Source of the DNA: Larkinella humicola
GTDB lineage: Bacteria > Bacteroidota > Bacteroidia > Cytophagales > Spirosomataceae
Assembly: GCF_008727875.1 (NCBI RefSeq)
Contig: NZ_VTWS01000003.1
Span: forward strand, 248,001-312,000
DNA length: 64,000 nt
Reading direction: 5' to 3'
Below, in pieces: positions 35,693 to 43,552 of this stretch. The translations under genes were made by a program, and so were the position numbers. The notes under the pieces are model-generated. The model ran no database searches. It was given only the letters and a program-made list of their open reading frames with translations, and was not told the DNA's origin. Position 1 is the stretch's first letter; every line of letters starts with the position of its first letter.

Positions 35693-37030
35693 ATGGCTCT
35701 TGTCAATAATCGCTTAACGGCAGAACAGTACGGGGAGAATTTCAGTGATATTCATCCGCCGTTCGAAACACGCGATGCGGCTTTGGTGGAAGCCAACCGC
35801 TGCCTGTTTTGTTACGATGCCCCGTGTATTAAAAGCTGTCCGACAAGTATCGATATTCCGAAATTTATCCGGCAGATTACGACCGATAATCCCAAAGGAT
35901 CGGCCCATACCATCCTCAGTGCCAACATTCTGGGTGGTGGCTGCTCAAAAGTTTGCCCGGTGGAGAAATTATGCGAGGGATCGTGTGTTTATAACTTGAT
36001 GGACGAACCGCCCATTCCGATTGCCAAACTCCAGCGGTTTTCTACCGAAAAAGCCATTGCGGAAAAGTGGCCGCTGTTTCAGCGAAAACCGTCTACAACC
36101 AAGCGAGTCGCCGTGGTTGGCGCGGGTCCGGCTGGTTTGAGTTGCGCCCACGTACTGAGTCGCGAAGGCATTGACGTGACGGTTTACGAAAAGGAAAGCA
36201 AAGGCGGAGGGCTGATGACGTACGGCATTGCGGCTTATAAAGTGACGCCCCAGTTCTGCGAGGATGAGGTCGATTTCATCACCTCACTGGGCGGTATTGT
36301 CATTAATTACAATGCCGAACTGGGCAAAACCGTCTCGCTGGCCGACTTACAGCAAAACTACGATGCGGTTTATCTGGGCGTCGGCGTCGGGCTGGCCCGG
36401 CAACTGGACATTCCTGGCGAAAATCTCAACGGCGTCGAAGATGCGATCCGGTTTATTTACGACATCCGGACCAATGGGTATTCTTCCGTACCGGTGGGGG
36501 ATAAAGTTGCCGTGATTGGGTTGGGCATGACGGCCATCGATGCCGCAACACAAGCCAAACGACTGGGAGCCAGCGAGGTAACCATCGTCTACCGCCGAAC
36601 GCAGGCCGAAATGCCCTGCACGGAAACCGAACTGAATCTGGCGAAACTGGATGGCTGTCGGATCATGTGGCTGGCCGCTCCGCAGGAAATCATCGGCGAA
36701 AACGGGCAGGTTACGCAACTGATTTGTAGCCTCATGCAACTGGGCGAACCCGACGCCAGCGGCCGCCGGTCGCCCGTCGAAACCGGTGAAACCATGACGC
36801 TGGAAGTCGATATGGTGATCAAAGCCGCCGGACAAATGCCGTTTGAAGAATTAGTCAGCGAGAATCACCTGGAGAACCGGAAAGGCAAAATTACCATCAA
36901 CGACGCGTGTACCACCAACCTCCGGGGTGTTTTTGCGGGCGGTGACTGCGTCAATGGCGGAAAAGAAGTCGTCGACGCGGTTCAGGCCGGGAAAGACGGG
37001 GCCAAAGCGATTTTGGAATTCTTAAAATAG
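35693..37030 (+). CDS. preT: NAD-dependent dihydropyrimidine dehydrogenase, subunit PreT
   Basis: A 445-residue FAD/NAD oxidoreductase, the electron-input subunit for uracil and thymine reduction. N-terminal Fe-S cysteines occur in CLFCYDAPCIKSCPTSIDIP and GGCSKVCPVEKLCEGSC; FAD binding is VVGAGPAGLSCA and NAD binding VIGLGMTAIDAA. It resembles GltD (glutamate synthase small subunit), but the adjacent PreA settles the call. Stop codon TAG (37028-37030) touches the left arm of the next hairpin. Confidence 0.95.
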   Translation: MALVNNRLTAEQYGENFSDIHPPFETRDAALVEANRCLFCYDAPCIKSCPTSIDIPKFIRQITTDNPKGSAHTILSANILGGGCSKVCPVEKLCEGSCVYNLMDEPPIPIAKLQRFSTEKAIAEKWPLFQRKPSTTKRVAVVGAGPAGLSCAHVLSREGIDVTVYEKESKGGGLMTYGIAAYKVTPQFCEDEVDFITSLGGIVINYNAELGKTVSLADLQQNYDAVYLGVGVGLARQLDIPGENLNGVEDAIRFIYDIRTNGYSSVPVGDKVAVIGLGMTAIDAATQAKRLGASEVTIVYRRTQAEMPCTETELNLAKLDGCRIMWLAAPQEIIGENGQVTQLICSLMQLGEPDASGRRSPVETGETMTLEVDMVIKAAGQMPFEELVSENHLENRKGKITINDACTTNLRGVFAGGDCVNGGKEVVDAVQAGKDGAKAILEFLK

Positions 37031-37144
37031 TTTACGGTTTTCCGTATTCGGTTTACGGTGGCTGACGCGCGCTTGCCAACAAATTATCATTGCGTTCGCT
37101 CGAATGCGTCAGCCACCGTAAACCGAATACGGAAAACCGTAAAC
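37030..37144. repeat. Long-arm hairpin element, GTTTACG heptamer family, copy 2 (perfect arms)
   Basis: Arms 37030-37068 and 37106-37144 are perfect complements over 39 bases, with a 37-base centre. The left arm is four heptamers GTTTACG, GTTTTCC, GTATTCG, GTTTACG, then GTGGCTGACGC. The same words and the GGCTGACGC block recur at 14575-14696. It lies inside the preT-preA gap of a catabolic operon. Perfect arms imply recent origin or active upkeep. Confidence 0.93.
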
Positions 37145-37168
37145 CCATAAACTCAACCAACTCCTTTC

Positions 37169-38437
37169 ATGGCGGATTTATCGGCAAATTTCCTCGGCAT
37201 CAAATCGCCCAATCCGTACTGGCTGGCGAGCGCCCCGCCGACGGACAAAAAATACAACGTGCTGCGGGCGTTTGAAGCCGGCTGGGGTGGCGTGGTCTGG
37301 AAAACATTGGGAAGCCAGATTAAAAACGTGTCGTCGCGCTATTCTTCCGTCGATTACAACGGCAGCCGGATGATGGGTTTCAACAACATCGAACTGATTT
37401 CGGACCGACCACTGGCCATCAACCTCCGCGAAATTGCGGAGTGCGTGCGCCTGTTTCCTGACCGGGCGATGGTGGTTTCGCTCATGGCCGACAACAGCCG
37501 GGAAAAATGGCACGAGCTGATTGCCCAGGTGGAAGACACCGGTGCCCACGGCCTGGAGCTTAATTTTGGTTGTCCGCACGGCATGAACGAACGCGGCATG
37601 GGCGCGGCCGTTGGGCAGGACCCCGAAATTGCCCGGATGGTGGTGGAATGGGTGATGGAAAAAGCCACAATTCCGGTCATTACCAAGCTGACGCCGAATG
37701 TCCATTCGGTGGTGCCGTCGGGCCGGGCGTCGGTGGAGGGCGGCACGAACGGGCTTTCGCTGATCAACACGATTCAATCGATCACCGGCGTCGATCTCGA
37801 CACGCTGGTGCCCAATCCCTACGTCGCGGGGCAATCCGTCTTTGGCGGCTATTGCGGCCCGGCCATCAAACCGATTGCGTTGAAGATGCTTACGACCATC
37901 AGCCAGGATCCCATTACGTCGCGGGTGCCGGTTTCGGGCATTGGCGGCATCAGCACCTGGAAAGATGCTGCCGAGTTTCTGTTGCTGGGTGCCACCACGG
38001 TGCAGGTCTGCACGGCGGTGATGAAACACGGTTTTCGGATTATTGAAGACCTGTGCGAAGGGCTCAACAACTGGATGGACGAAAAAGGCTTCAAAACGTT
38101 GAATGACTTTATTGGCAAATCCGTACCCACCATTACGCATTGGGAAGATCTCGACATCAACTACCACATCGTCGCTAAAATCAACCCCGATAAGTGTATC
38201 CACTGCGGGCTGTGTTACATCGCCTGCGAGGATACGTCCCACCAGTCGATCAACCTGCTGTATGGCAAACCGTACAATACGTATTCCGTCATCGAGGAAG
38301 AATGTGTCGGCTGCAATCTCTGCAAACTGGTTTGCCCCGTTGACGATTGCATCACGATGGTGGAGCAACGGAAGGGGGAGGAATACGTCAACTGGAAAGA
38401 ATTTCAACGGCGCGGCCTCCCGTTGAACGATCATTGA
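37169..38437 (+). CDS. preA: NAD-dependent dihydropyrimidine dehydrogenase, subunit PreA
   Basis: A 422-residue catalytic subunit. An FMN-binding dihydroorotate-dehydrogenase-like barrel fills about residues 1-320 (LSANFLGIKSPNPYWLAS, ELNFGCPHGMNERGMG, VPVSGIGGISTW). Two 4Fe-4S clusters follow: CIHCGLCYIACEDT and CVGCNLCKLVCPVDDC. It reduces uracil or thymine using electrons from PreT. It closes the operon; the next gene, a cold-shock protein, has its own leader. Confidence 0.95.
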   Translation: MADLSANFLGIKSPNPYWLASAPPTDKKYNVLRAFEAGWGGVVWKTLGSQIKNVSSRYSSVDYNGSRMMGFNNIELISDRPLAINLREIAECVRLFPDRAMVVSLMADNSREKWHELIAQVEDTGAHGLELNFGCPHGMNERGMGAAVGQDPEIARMVVEWVMEKATIPVITKLTPNVHSVVPSGRASVEGGTNGLSLINTIQSITGVDLDTLVPNPYVAGQSVFGGYCGPAIKPIALKMLTTISQDPITSRVPVSGIGGISTWKDAAEFLLLGATTVQVCTAVMKHGFRIIEDLCEGLNNWMDEKGFKTLNDFIGKSVPTITHWEDLDINYHIVAKINPDKCIHCGLCYIACEDTSHQSINLLYGKPYNTYSVIEEECVGCNLCKLVCPVDDCITMVEQRKGEEYVNWKEFQRRGLPLNDH

Positions 38438-38609
38438 GGACTAAAAAGGAAAATATTTTGCCAAAAAATAATCCAATAGCTGTCGCTACAAACCCCTTAG
38501 AACCGACTTGGACACTTTTTTTTCACACTTTGCATATTTTTTTACCTTCAGAGTGAAAACTACCGGGAAGAAACCGTTACTTTACAACTCAATTTTATTC
38601 TTGAAAATC

Positions 38610-38804
38610 ATGCCAACGGGTACAGTTAAGTTTTTTAATGAGAACAAAGGATTCGGGTTTATTGTACCTGATGACTCAAGTGGAGACATTTTCGTTCACG
38701 TGTCTGCCTGCCAGGACCAACTGCGGGAGCAAGACAAAGTCACTTACGAAGTAGAGCGCGGCCCGAAAGGGTTGAATGCAACGAACGTTAAGCGGGCCCG
38801 GTAA
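38610..38804 (+). CDS. Cold-shock domain protein (CspA family)
   Basis: A 64-residue single OB-fold protein with RNP1 KGFGFIVPDD and RNP2 DIFVHVSA, binding single-stranded RNA or DNA. The start MPTGTVKFFNENKG is standard; an open frame extends upstream to 38508 but lacks family similarity there. The 172-base leader after preA is U-rich and could carry the temperature control typical of the family. Confidence 0.95.
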   Translation: MPTGTVKFFNENKGFGFIVPDDSSGDIFVHVSACQDQLREQDKVTYEVERGPKGLNATNVKRAR

Positions 38805-38810
38805 CCAACG

Positions 38811-38862
38811 GCCGGTTAGCTTTCAGGGATTATTATTTTTAAAGGCTAACCGGCTTTCTCTT
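38811..38862 (+). terminator. Terminator of the cold-shock gene
   Basis: GCCGGTTAGC (38811-38820) pairs perfectly with GCTAACCGGC (38845-38854) and is followed by TTTCTCTTCTT. It begins 7 bases after the stop. The rest of the 341-base gap 38805-39145 holds only the dyad at 39079-39125 and no gene I can support. Confidence 0.75.
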
Positions 38863-39078
38863 CTTCCTTCTTGCCAGTGGCACACAAGCATTCCTTGCTT
38901 TGACCCCTTCTTGTGTCCACTCCCACCGAAATCTTATAGCGGTTTTGAAAATCTGGCAACGTAGTTTCTACGTTGGTCGAATCGGCATGGCCATTCTTTT
39001 TCCTTTCGGATCGAGTGATTGGCGGTCGAGCTCTGGATGCAGGGGTACAATACGATTCATAAGGCATCACCACAAACG

Positions 39079-39125
39079 CCATCGGGGGCAATCACCCGAA
39101 TGGAATGGATGATTACCCCCGATGG
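39079..39125. terminator. Dyad downstream of the DedA gene
   Basis: CCATCGGGGG (39079-39088) pairs with CCCCCGATGG (39116-39125), and the pairing continues with AATCA/TGATT after one mismatch. It lies 20 bases past the dedA stop and may end that transcript, although a T tract is lacking. Confidence 0.55.
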
Positions 39126-39145
39126 TAACGTTTCGATTCGGCGCA

Positions 39146-39796
39146 TTACGCCGTCGTCCGGCTCATTTTCGACTTGATAAATTGGAAAATAATCGGAGCA
39201 ATCGACAGGCCGATGATGCCAAAAATGACCAACTCGAAGTTATTTTTTATGAAAGGCAGATTCCCGAAAAGATACCCGAGCATACTCACGCCCACAACCC
39301 ACAGAATAGCGCCGGCCACACAATAGCCAATGTATTTGCCATAGTCCATGCTTCCCGCACCGGCTACAAATGGCGCGATCGTGCGGACGATCGGAATGAA
39401 CCGGGCCATGATGACGGTTTTACCACCGTGTTTGTGGTAAAAATTCTCCGTTTCAGTAATGTATTCCCGCTTGAAAAAGAGGATTCGCTCCCGCATTTTA
39501 ATCTGGTTACCAAGGAATTTACCGACGAAGTAATTGACATTGTCGCCCAACAAAGCCGCCACAATCAGCAACGGAATCATGATTTTCATGTCCAGCGAAC
39601 CAGTTGAAGCCGCGAGGGCTCCGGCGGCAAACAGCAGCGAGTCGCCCGGTAACAACGGCATGACGATCAGACCGGTTTCCACAAAGATGATCAGAAACAG
39701 AATGGCATAGGTCAGCGTGCCGTATTCATTGATGATATCGGCGAGGTGTTTGTCCAAATGCAAAAAGAAGTCGAGAACCGACTGAAGGAATTCCAT
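39146..39796 (-). CDS. DedA family membrane protein
   Basis: A 216-residue inner-membrane protein from MEFLQSVLDFFLHLDKHL; the frame is open further upstream but lacks similarity. The DedA hallmarks are visible: ETGLIVMPLLPGDSLLFAAGAL, GDNVNYFVGKFLG and ARFIPIVRTIAPFVAGAGSMDY. Members act in membrane homeostasis, some as undecaprenyl-phosphate or phospholipid flippases. It lies 20 bases past the phosphosulfolactate synthase-like gene, so the two may share a lipid-related role. Confidence 0.93.
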   Translation of the reverse strand: MEFLQSVLDFFLHLDKHLADIINEYGTLTYAILFLIIFVETGLIVMPLLPGDSLLFAAGALAASTGSLDMKIMIPLLIVAALLGDNVNYFVGKFLGNQIKMRERILFFKREYITETENFYHKHGGKTVIMARFIPIVRTIAPFVAGAGSMDYGKYIGYCVAGAILWVVGVSMLGYLFGNLPFIKNNFELVIFGIIGLSIAPIIFQFIKSKMSRTTA

Positions 39797-39816
39797 AGGA
39801 GTGGTTTCTGGGTTGA

Positions 39817-40611
39817 TTAGTGAGAAGATTCCTGGCCGGTCTTCAGCCCGAGTCCGTTCAGAAAATGAGAAAAAGTATCCCCGCGAAGACCTAACCGAAT
39901 GGTTTCCAAGGGGATCGCTTCGTTGGGAGAGATATTGCCGAGATTGACATTGGCACCCAGCAACTTCACAAACCACACCTGCTGTTCTTTCTGGGGGGCT
40001 TCCCAGATGATTCGATCGGAGGGAATCTGCGTCAGAATTTCTTCCACCAGCCCCTGCCGGACTTCCCCGCTGGCCCGAAACAGGCCGACGGTTCCGCCTT
40101 CGCGGGCTTCACCGATCACTTTCCAGGCACCCGCGTCCAGTTCAGCCCGCATCAACTGAATCCACTTGTAGGGCGGGATGATTTTGGCCTCATCTTTCGA
40201 CCCTACTTCCGACAAAACCGTCACCTGGGTGGCTAGCTGACGAATGTACTCACATTTGTCGTCCTGGTTCATCTCGATGGAGCCATCCGAGACTTCGGCG
40301 TACTGTAAATCAAAGGTGTCGAGCAGCCTCCGGTAATCATCGAACTGGTTCCGGATCACGAAAGCTTCAAACAGCGTTCCGCCAAAATAGACCGGGATAC
40401 CGGCATCTTTATAAATCTGCAGTTTGTCTTTCAGATTGGGCGTTACGAATGACGTGGCCCAGCCTAACTTCACAATGTCAATGTGGGCGGCCGATGTGGA
40501 TAAAAAATCTTCGACCTGTCTGATACTAAGCCCCTTGTCCATAACCATCGTCAGGCCGTCCTGCCGGGGTTTTACGGTCCGTTCCGGAATGTGGGAAAGC
40601 GTATAATTCAT
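39817..40611 (-). CDS. comA: Phosphosulfolactate synthase-like protein
   Basis: A 264-residue TIM-barrel protein of the ComA family, which adds sulfite to phosphoenolpyruvate to make (R)-phosphosulfolactate. Visible family stretches are KPRQDGLTMVMDKGLS, DIVKLGWATSFV, VYFGGTLFEAF, EVSDGSIEM and SEVGSKDEA. Coenzyme M is not expected here. In Bacteroidota a sulfolactate/cysteate route could feed sulfonolipids (capnines) or spore-like sulfonates; that role is inference. No comB or comC is nearby. Confidence 0.87.
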   Translation of the reverse strand: MNYTLSHIPERTVKPRQDGLTMVMDKGLSIRQVEDFLSTSAAHIDIVKLGWATSFVTPNLKDKLQIYKDAGIPVYFGGTLFEAFVIRNQFDDYRRLLDTFDLQYAEVSDGSIEMNQDDKCEYIRQLATQVTVLSEVGSKDEAKIIPPYKWIQLMRAELDAGAWKVIGEAREGGTVGLFRASGEVRQGLVEEILTQIPSDRIIWEAPQKEQQVWFVKLLGANVNLGNISPNEAIPLETIRLGLRGDTFSHFLNGLGLKTGQESSH

Positions 40612-40646
40612 TTTGAGGGGAAAAGCGTGTTAGCGCAAAAAACGCC

Positions 40647-40677
40647 CAAAAGTAACACAAGTCCAGCTACCTCCCAA
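40647..40677 (-). promoter_or_regulatory. Promoter of the comA-dedA unit
   Basis: On the minus strand TTG (40675-40677) and TACTTTTG (40647-40654) are 20 bases apart, a good match to the Bacteroidota consensus. Transcription would start about 30 bases before the comA start codon. A plus-strand TATTTTTG (40729-40736) may serve the divergent thioesterase. Confidence 0.55.
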
Positions 40678-40753
40678 GAAAATCCACGGAATATAGTTCA
40701 TTAAACCGTTTTCTACTTGGTTAAATGCTATTTTTGTAAAAATAGTCCCGCTT

Positions 40754-41200
40754 ATGTCGACTCCCGAAACCAACCCCCGGCTGCAATTCTTCCGCTCCAT
40801 GATCGGCCAGGCCATGGCCCAAAGCCCGTCGCCCCTGGGTCGCTGGCTGAATGGCAGGCTGCTGGCGGCCGAAGAAGGATCACTAACGGTCGAATACGAA
40901 GTCCGGGAGGACATGACCAATCCGACGCGGATTCTGCACGGTGGAGCCGCTTCGGCCATCATCGACGAGCTGATTGGCACGACGGTTTATGCCCTGGGCC
41001 GGGAACATCTGTATACATCGGTGAATCTGAACGTCGATTTTCTGCACAGCGCCCGGCTGGGCGAAACCGTCACGGCGCGGACTCAGGTGGTGCGGGCGGG
41101 TAAAAACATCGTGCATGCCGAATGCCAGATCACGGCAGCCGATGGCAAAATCATCGCCAAAGCGTCTTCGAATTTGATTCAGACCTCCGTGAAGCATTAA
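40754..41200 (+). CDS. PaaI family hotdog-fold thioesterase
   Basis: A 148-residue single-domain hotdog protein. The signature NPTRILHGGAASAIIDELIGT contains the HGG turn and the Asp/Glu of the long helix; VNLNVDFLHSARLGETVTA follows as usual. It hydrolyses acyl-CoA thioesters, substrate unknown. It runs divergently from comA and convergently with the PepSY gene, and its TAA stop overlaps the edge of a hairpin element. Confidence 0.9.
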   Translation: MSTPETNPRLQFFRSMIGQAMAQSPSPLGRWLNGRLLAAEEGSLTVEYEVREDMTNPTRILHGGAASAIIDELIGTTVYALGREHLYTSVNLNVDFLHSARLGETVTARTQVVRAGKNIVHAECQITAADGKIIAKASSNLIQTSVKH

Positions 41201-41283
41201 ACTTCGCTATTCGGTATTCAGCGTTCGATATTAAGATTCTTGAACACCGAATATTGGATAACGAACACCGAATAACGAAGTTT
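41199..41283. repeat. Long-arm hairpin element, GAACACC heptamer family
   Basis: The outer ends pair at 19 of 21 positions (AAACTTCG...CGAAGTTT), and a weaker match continues inward. The right arm reads GAACACC, GAATATT, GGATAAC, GAACACC, GAATAAC; the left arm TATTCGG, TATTCAG, CGTTCGA, TATTAAG. It occupies the gap between two convergent genes and may act on both ends of transcription. Confidence 0.78.
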
Positions 41284-41292
41284 AAAAACCGC

Positions 41293-42885
41293 CTAAACAA
41301 TCGCGGTTTCTTTTACTGCTTTTCCTTCCAGTACGGTTTGGCGGTTTTTCAGCATGGAGCCATAAATTGCCAGCGTACCGATTCCGGTTAATAGCCAGAA
41401 CAAATCCGTCGCCAGGACATACCGGCTGGTGGCCGGATTCCACAACCAGTCATCCGTTTGAATACCGTTGGCGACCGGAACCAGAACCGACAGTAAACCG
41501 CCCAGCACCAGAAAGAGACGGGTTTGCCGGGCTTCGGTTTTCAGGAATAATCCAATGACAGTAAACCCCAGCCACGACAGAAAGAAAACCGTATTGACCA
41601 GAACGGCATGCGATGCAACCTGCGCCGGAATCGCCAATTCGGCAATGAACAAAACCGGCACTGCCGGAAACAAACCGAAGCAAATGGCCAGATAAATCAT
41701 CGTTACCCGGTGATGAAACCGTTTCTGCTGGTCGGTATAGCCTTTTTTATTCCGGGCCTCCTTCCACAACAAAACGCCACTGACGATTACGAAACAGGTG
41801 AAAAGCGTCAGCACAAAGTAAATTCCTTTCAGGAAAAGGCCGCCAAATTGGGCAAAATGCACGCGGGCAATGCCGTCGATCACCGACTCAACATACTTCT
41901 TCCGACCGGGAATTACCTCGACGGCTTTTCGACCATCTTTCATGAAAATCGATACAATGCCGTCACCCGTAAAGGATTTGTTATCGACAATCCGGGCGGA
42001 CAGCAACGCATCTTCGCGCGTCAGATTCTCCACCGTAAAATAATGCACTTTATACCCCGAATACTCTGTTTCGATGCGGTTTAAAAGAGTGCTTATGGAT
42101 GTGTTTCCGGTGGTAACGGCTGCGTTCTCATTCAGTTTAACGGCTTCGTTGGGTCGGATCAGCGCAAAAATTTTCTGCTGATCACCGCCATACAACACCA
42201 TCACGGCGGGCAGCAGAATCAGCAGCGTGAGCAGATAAAATGCGCCCGTAACGGCGTACATCATCTGAAACGGCAAGCCGATCAAACCAAAAACGGTGTG
42301 GGCGTTGGTCCAGAGTTGTTTCCGGGTGCCTTTCAGCGAAAACCCGTAGAACTTGGTCAGGATATTCCGCCAGTGAACCAGCACACCGGTTACAACGGCA
42401 AACAGAAAAAACAGGGAGACGAACCCCGCAATCCACCGGCCTGCATACGGCAATTGATCCAGGAAATGCAACCGGAAAAGCGTTTCCCCTACCGTGGACT
42501 CATGCCATTCGTGATCTGCAACGGTTTTGGTGAGGGGATTATACCGAAAGCCTTCGTATTCTGGTTTTCCGTTGGATTTAGCCACCATCCCATACACACT
42601 GATCAGCGGATTTTCTTCGGTGGGCGGAACAATCCGCATTTCCTTATCGACCAGAAAAGTCGGGTCGAGGATTTTTATTTTACGGATTATATCTTGATAA
42701 TCAATGTGATCAACAACACCGATACGGGCAGACGGGTTTTCCCACTGGTAAAATTCTTCCCGAAAAAGGGTGAAAGCCCCCGCAAAGAAGATAATGTACA
42801 ACGCCACGCTGATAACGATGCCCGATACCGTGTGGGTATGGAACATGATGTGATAAGCCCGGTTTCCTAAGCCTTTGAGTTTCAT
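41293..42885 (-). CDS. PepSY-domain inner-membrane protein (XusC/PiuB-like)
   Basis: A 530-residue membrane protein from MKLKGLGNRAYHIMFHTHTVSG; upstream open frame lacks similarity. The first helix (SGIVISVALYIIFFAGAFTLFREE), a periplasmic PepSY segment and further helices with spaced histidines match the PepSY-associated family linked to siderophore uptake, where reduction of ferric iron in the periplasm is proposed. Its neighbours are two small membrane proteins and, divergently, a TonB receptor plus DUF4374 lipoprotein. XusC of Bacteroides is the closest named comparison; this is similarity of layout, not a run alignment. Confidence 0.85.
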   Translation of the reverse strand: MKLKGLGNRAYHIMFHTHTVSGIVISVALYIIFFAGAFTLFREEFYQWENPSARIGVVDHIDYQDIIRKIKILDPTFLVDKEMRIVPPTEENPLISVYGMVAKSNGKPEYEGFRYNPLTKTVADHEWHESTVGETLFRLHFLDQLPYAGRWIAGFVSLFFLFAVVTGVLVHWRNILTKFYGFSLKGTRKQLWTNAHTVFGLIGLPFQMMYAVTGAFYLLTLLILLPAVMVLYGGDQQKIFALIRPNEAVKLNENAAVTTGNTSISTLLNRIETEYSGYKVHYFTVENLTREDALLSARIVDNKSFTGDGIVSIFMKDGRKAVEVIPGRKKYVESVIDGIARVHFAQFGGLFLKGIYFVLTLFTCFVIVSGVLLWKEARNKKGYTDQQKRFHHRVTMIYLAICFGLFPAVPVLFIAELAIPAQVASHAVLVNTVFFLSWLGFTVIGLFLKTEARQTRLFLVLGGLLSVLVPVANGIQTDDWLWNPATSRYVLATDLFWLLTGIGTLAIYGSMLKNRQTVLEGKAVKETAIV

Positions 42886-42887
42886 TG

Positions 42888-43169
42888 TTATCGGGCGAAA
42901 TAGATGATTCCTGAAAATACGATGCTGCTCACTAGATAAATCCCCCAGATTTTCCAGCCGTTGCGGGCCAGAAACGCCAGAATCATCAGCGCCACCCAGC
43001 ACAGAAAAAATGAAAATGTGGCGGTTAAAAGGACGTGTTCGCGAAAGGGAGTGATCACGGCCAGCAACAGGTGCAGGCAGGTGGTCAGGACAAAACCGCC
43101 CAGAATCCCGGCGGAGATTTTCAGCGCCCGCTGGCCGGACGTGGTGAGGTGTTCTTTTTTAGCCGGCAT
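42888..43169 (-). CDS. Small membrane protein, DUF3649-like
   Basis: A 93-residue protein with three hydrophobic helices (ALKISAGILGGFVLTTCLHLLLAV; LTATFSFFLCWVALMILAFLA; IWGIYLVSSIVFSGIIYFA). Similar small proteins accompany PepSY iron genes in proteobacteria (DUF3649). It ends 2 bases before the PepSY start and overlaps the upstream gene as TGATG, so the three form one operon. Its role is unknown. Confidence 0.8.
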   Translation of the reverse strand: MPAKKEHLTTSGQRALKISAGILGGFVLTTCLHLLLAVITPFREHVLLTATFSFFLCWVALMILAFLARNGWKIWGIYLVSSIVFSGIIYFAR

Positions 43170-43471
43170 CAGGATAGAAGGTCAATAAGCGCCAAACCGT
43201 GGGTCAGAATCACCAGGCCGTAGAAATACCACTTCCCCAAAATGGCGGCAAACTGGATCAGCATCAGTGCGACCGTCACAGCACACAAGGCCAGAATCAG
43301 ACCGCTTGCCCAGCCTTCGCTGCTCACGTAGAGCGCGGTGCCGGTGGCAAACAAAGCGAGTCCCAACCAGGATGACCACGAGGCCGGGAGCTTGTAAATC
43401 CCGGCGGGAAAATATTTCGACTTGCAATAGTACAAATATGCCCCAGAGACGAAGAGGTAGAAAATAGCCAT
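43169..43471 (-). CDS. Small membrane protein, DUF3325-like
   Basis: A 100-residue protein with about four hydrophobic helices (AIFYLFVSGAYLYYC; WLGLALFATGTALYV; SGLILALCAVTVALMLIQFAAI; YGLVILTHGLALIDLL). It opens the minus-strand side of the iron locus. DUF3325 proteins occupy the same place beside PepSY genes elsewhere; I rely on size, helix pattern and context, so the family call is tentative. Confidence 0.75.
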   Translation of the reverse strand: MAIFYLFVSGAYLYYCKSKYFPAGIYKLPASWSSWLGLALFATGTALYVSSEGWASGLILALCAVTVALMLIQFAAILGKWYFYGLVILTHGLALIDLLS

Positions 43472-43485
43472 TTAACTTTTTTTGG

Positions 43486-43524
43486 CAATATTATATTTAT
43501 TTAGATTAAATACAAATAGATTTG
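43486..43524. promoter_or_regulatory. Divergent promoter region of the iron locus with AT-rich dyad
   Basis: TAGATTTG (43517-43524) is a -7 box for the receptor gene; CAATATTA (43486-43493, minus TAATATTG) is a weaker one for the membrane-protein operon. Between them the AT-rich partial dyad TATTTAGATTAAATACAAATA could bind Fur or another metalloregulator; it matches no classical Fur box exactly. Confidence 0.4.
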
Positions 43525-43552
43525 CTGCCGAAATAAAGATTACTCATGACCA

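Noticed and set aside
35693-37030. Calling the gene glutamate synthase small subunit (gltD)
   Set aside because: The fold is shared, but direct linkage to preA, hydA and a ureidopropionase gene supports PreT.
38846-39091. Minus-strand 81-codon frame after the cold-shock gene, considered as an integrase or transposase remnant
   Set aside because: It overlaps the cold-shock terminator, shows no catalytic motif and resembles no family I know.
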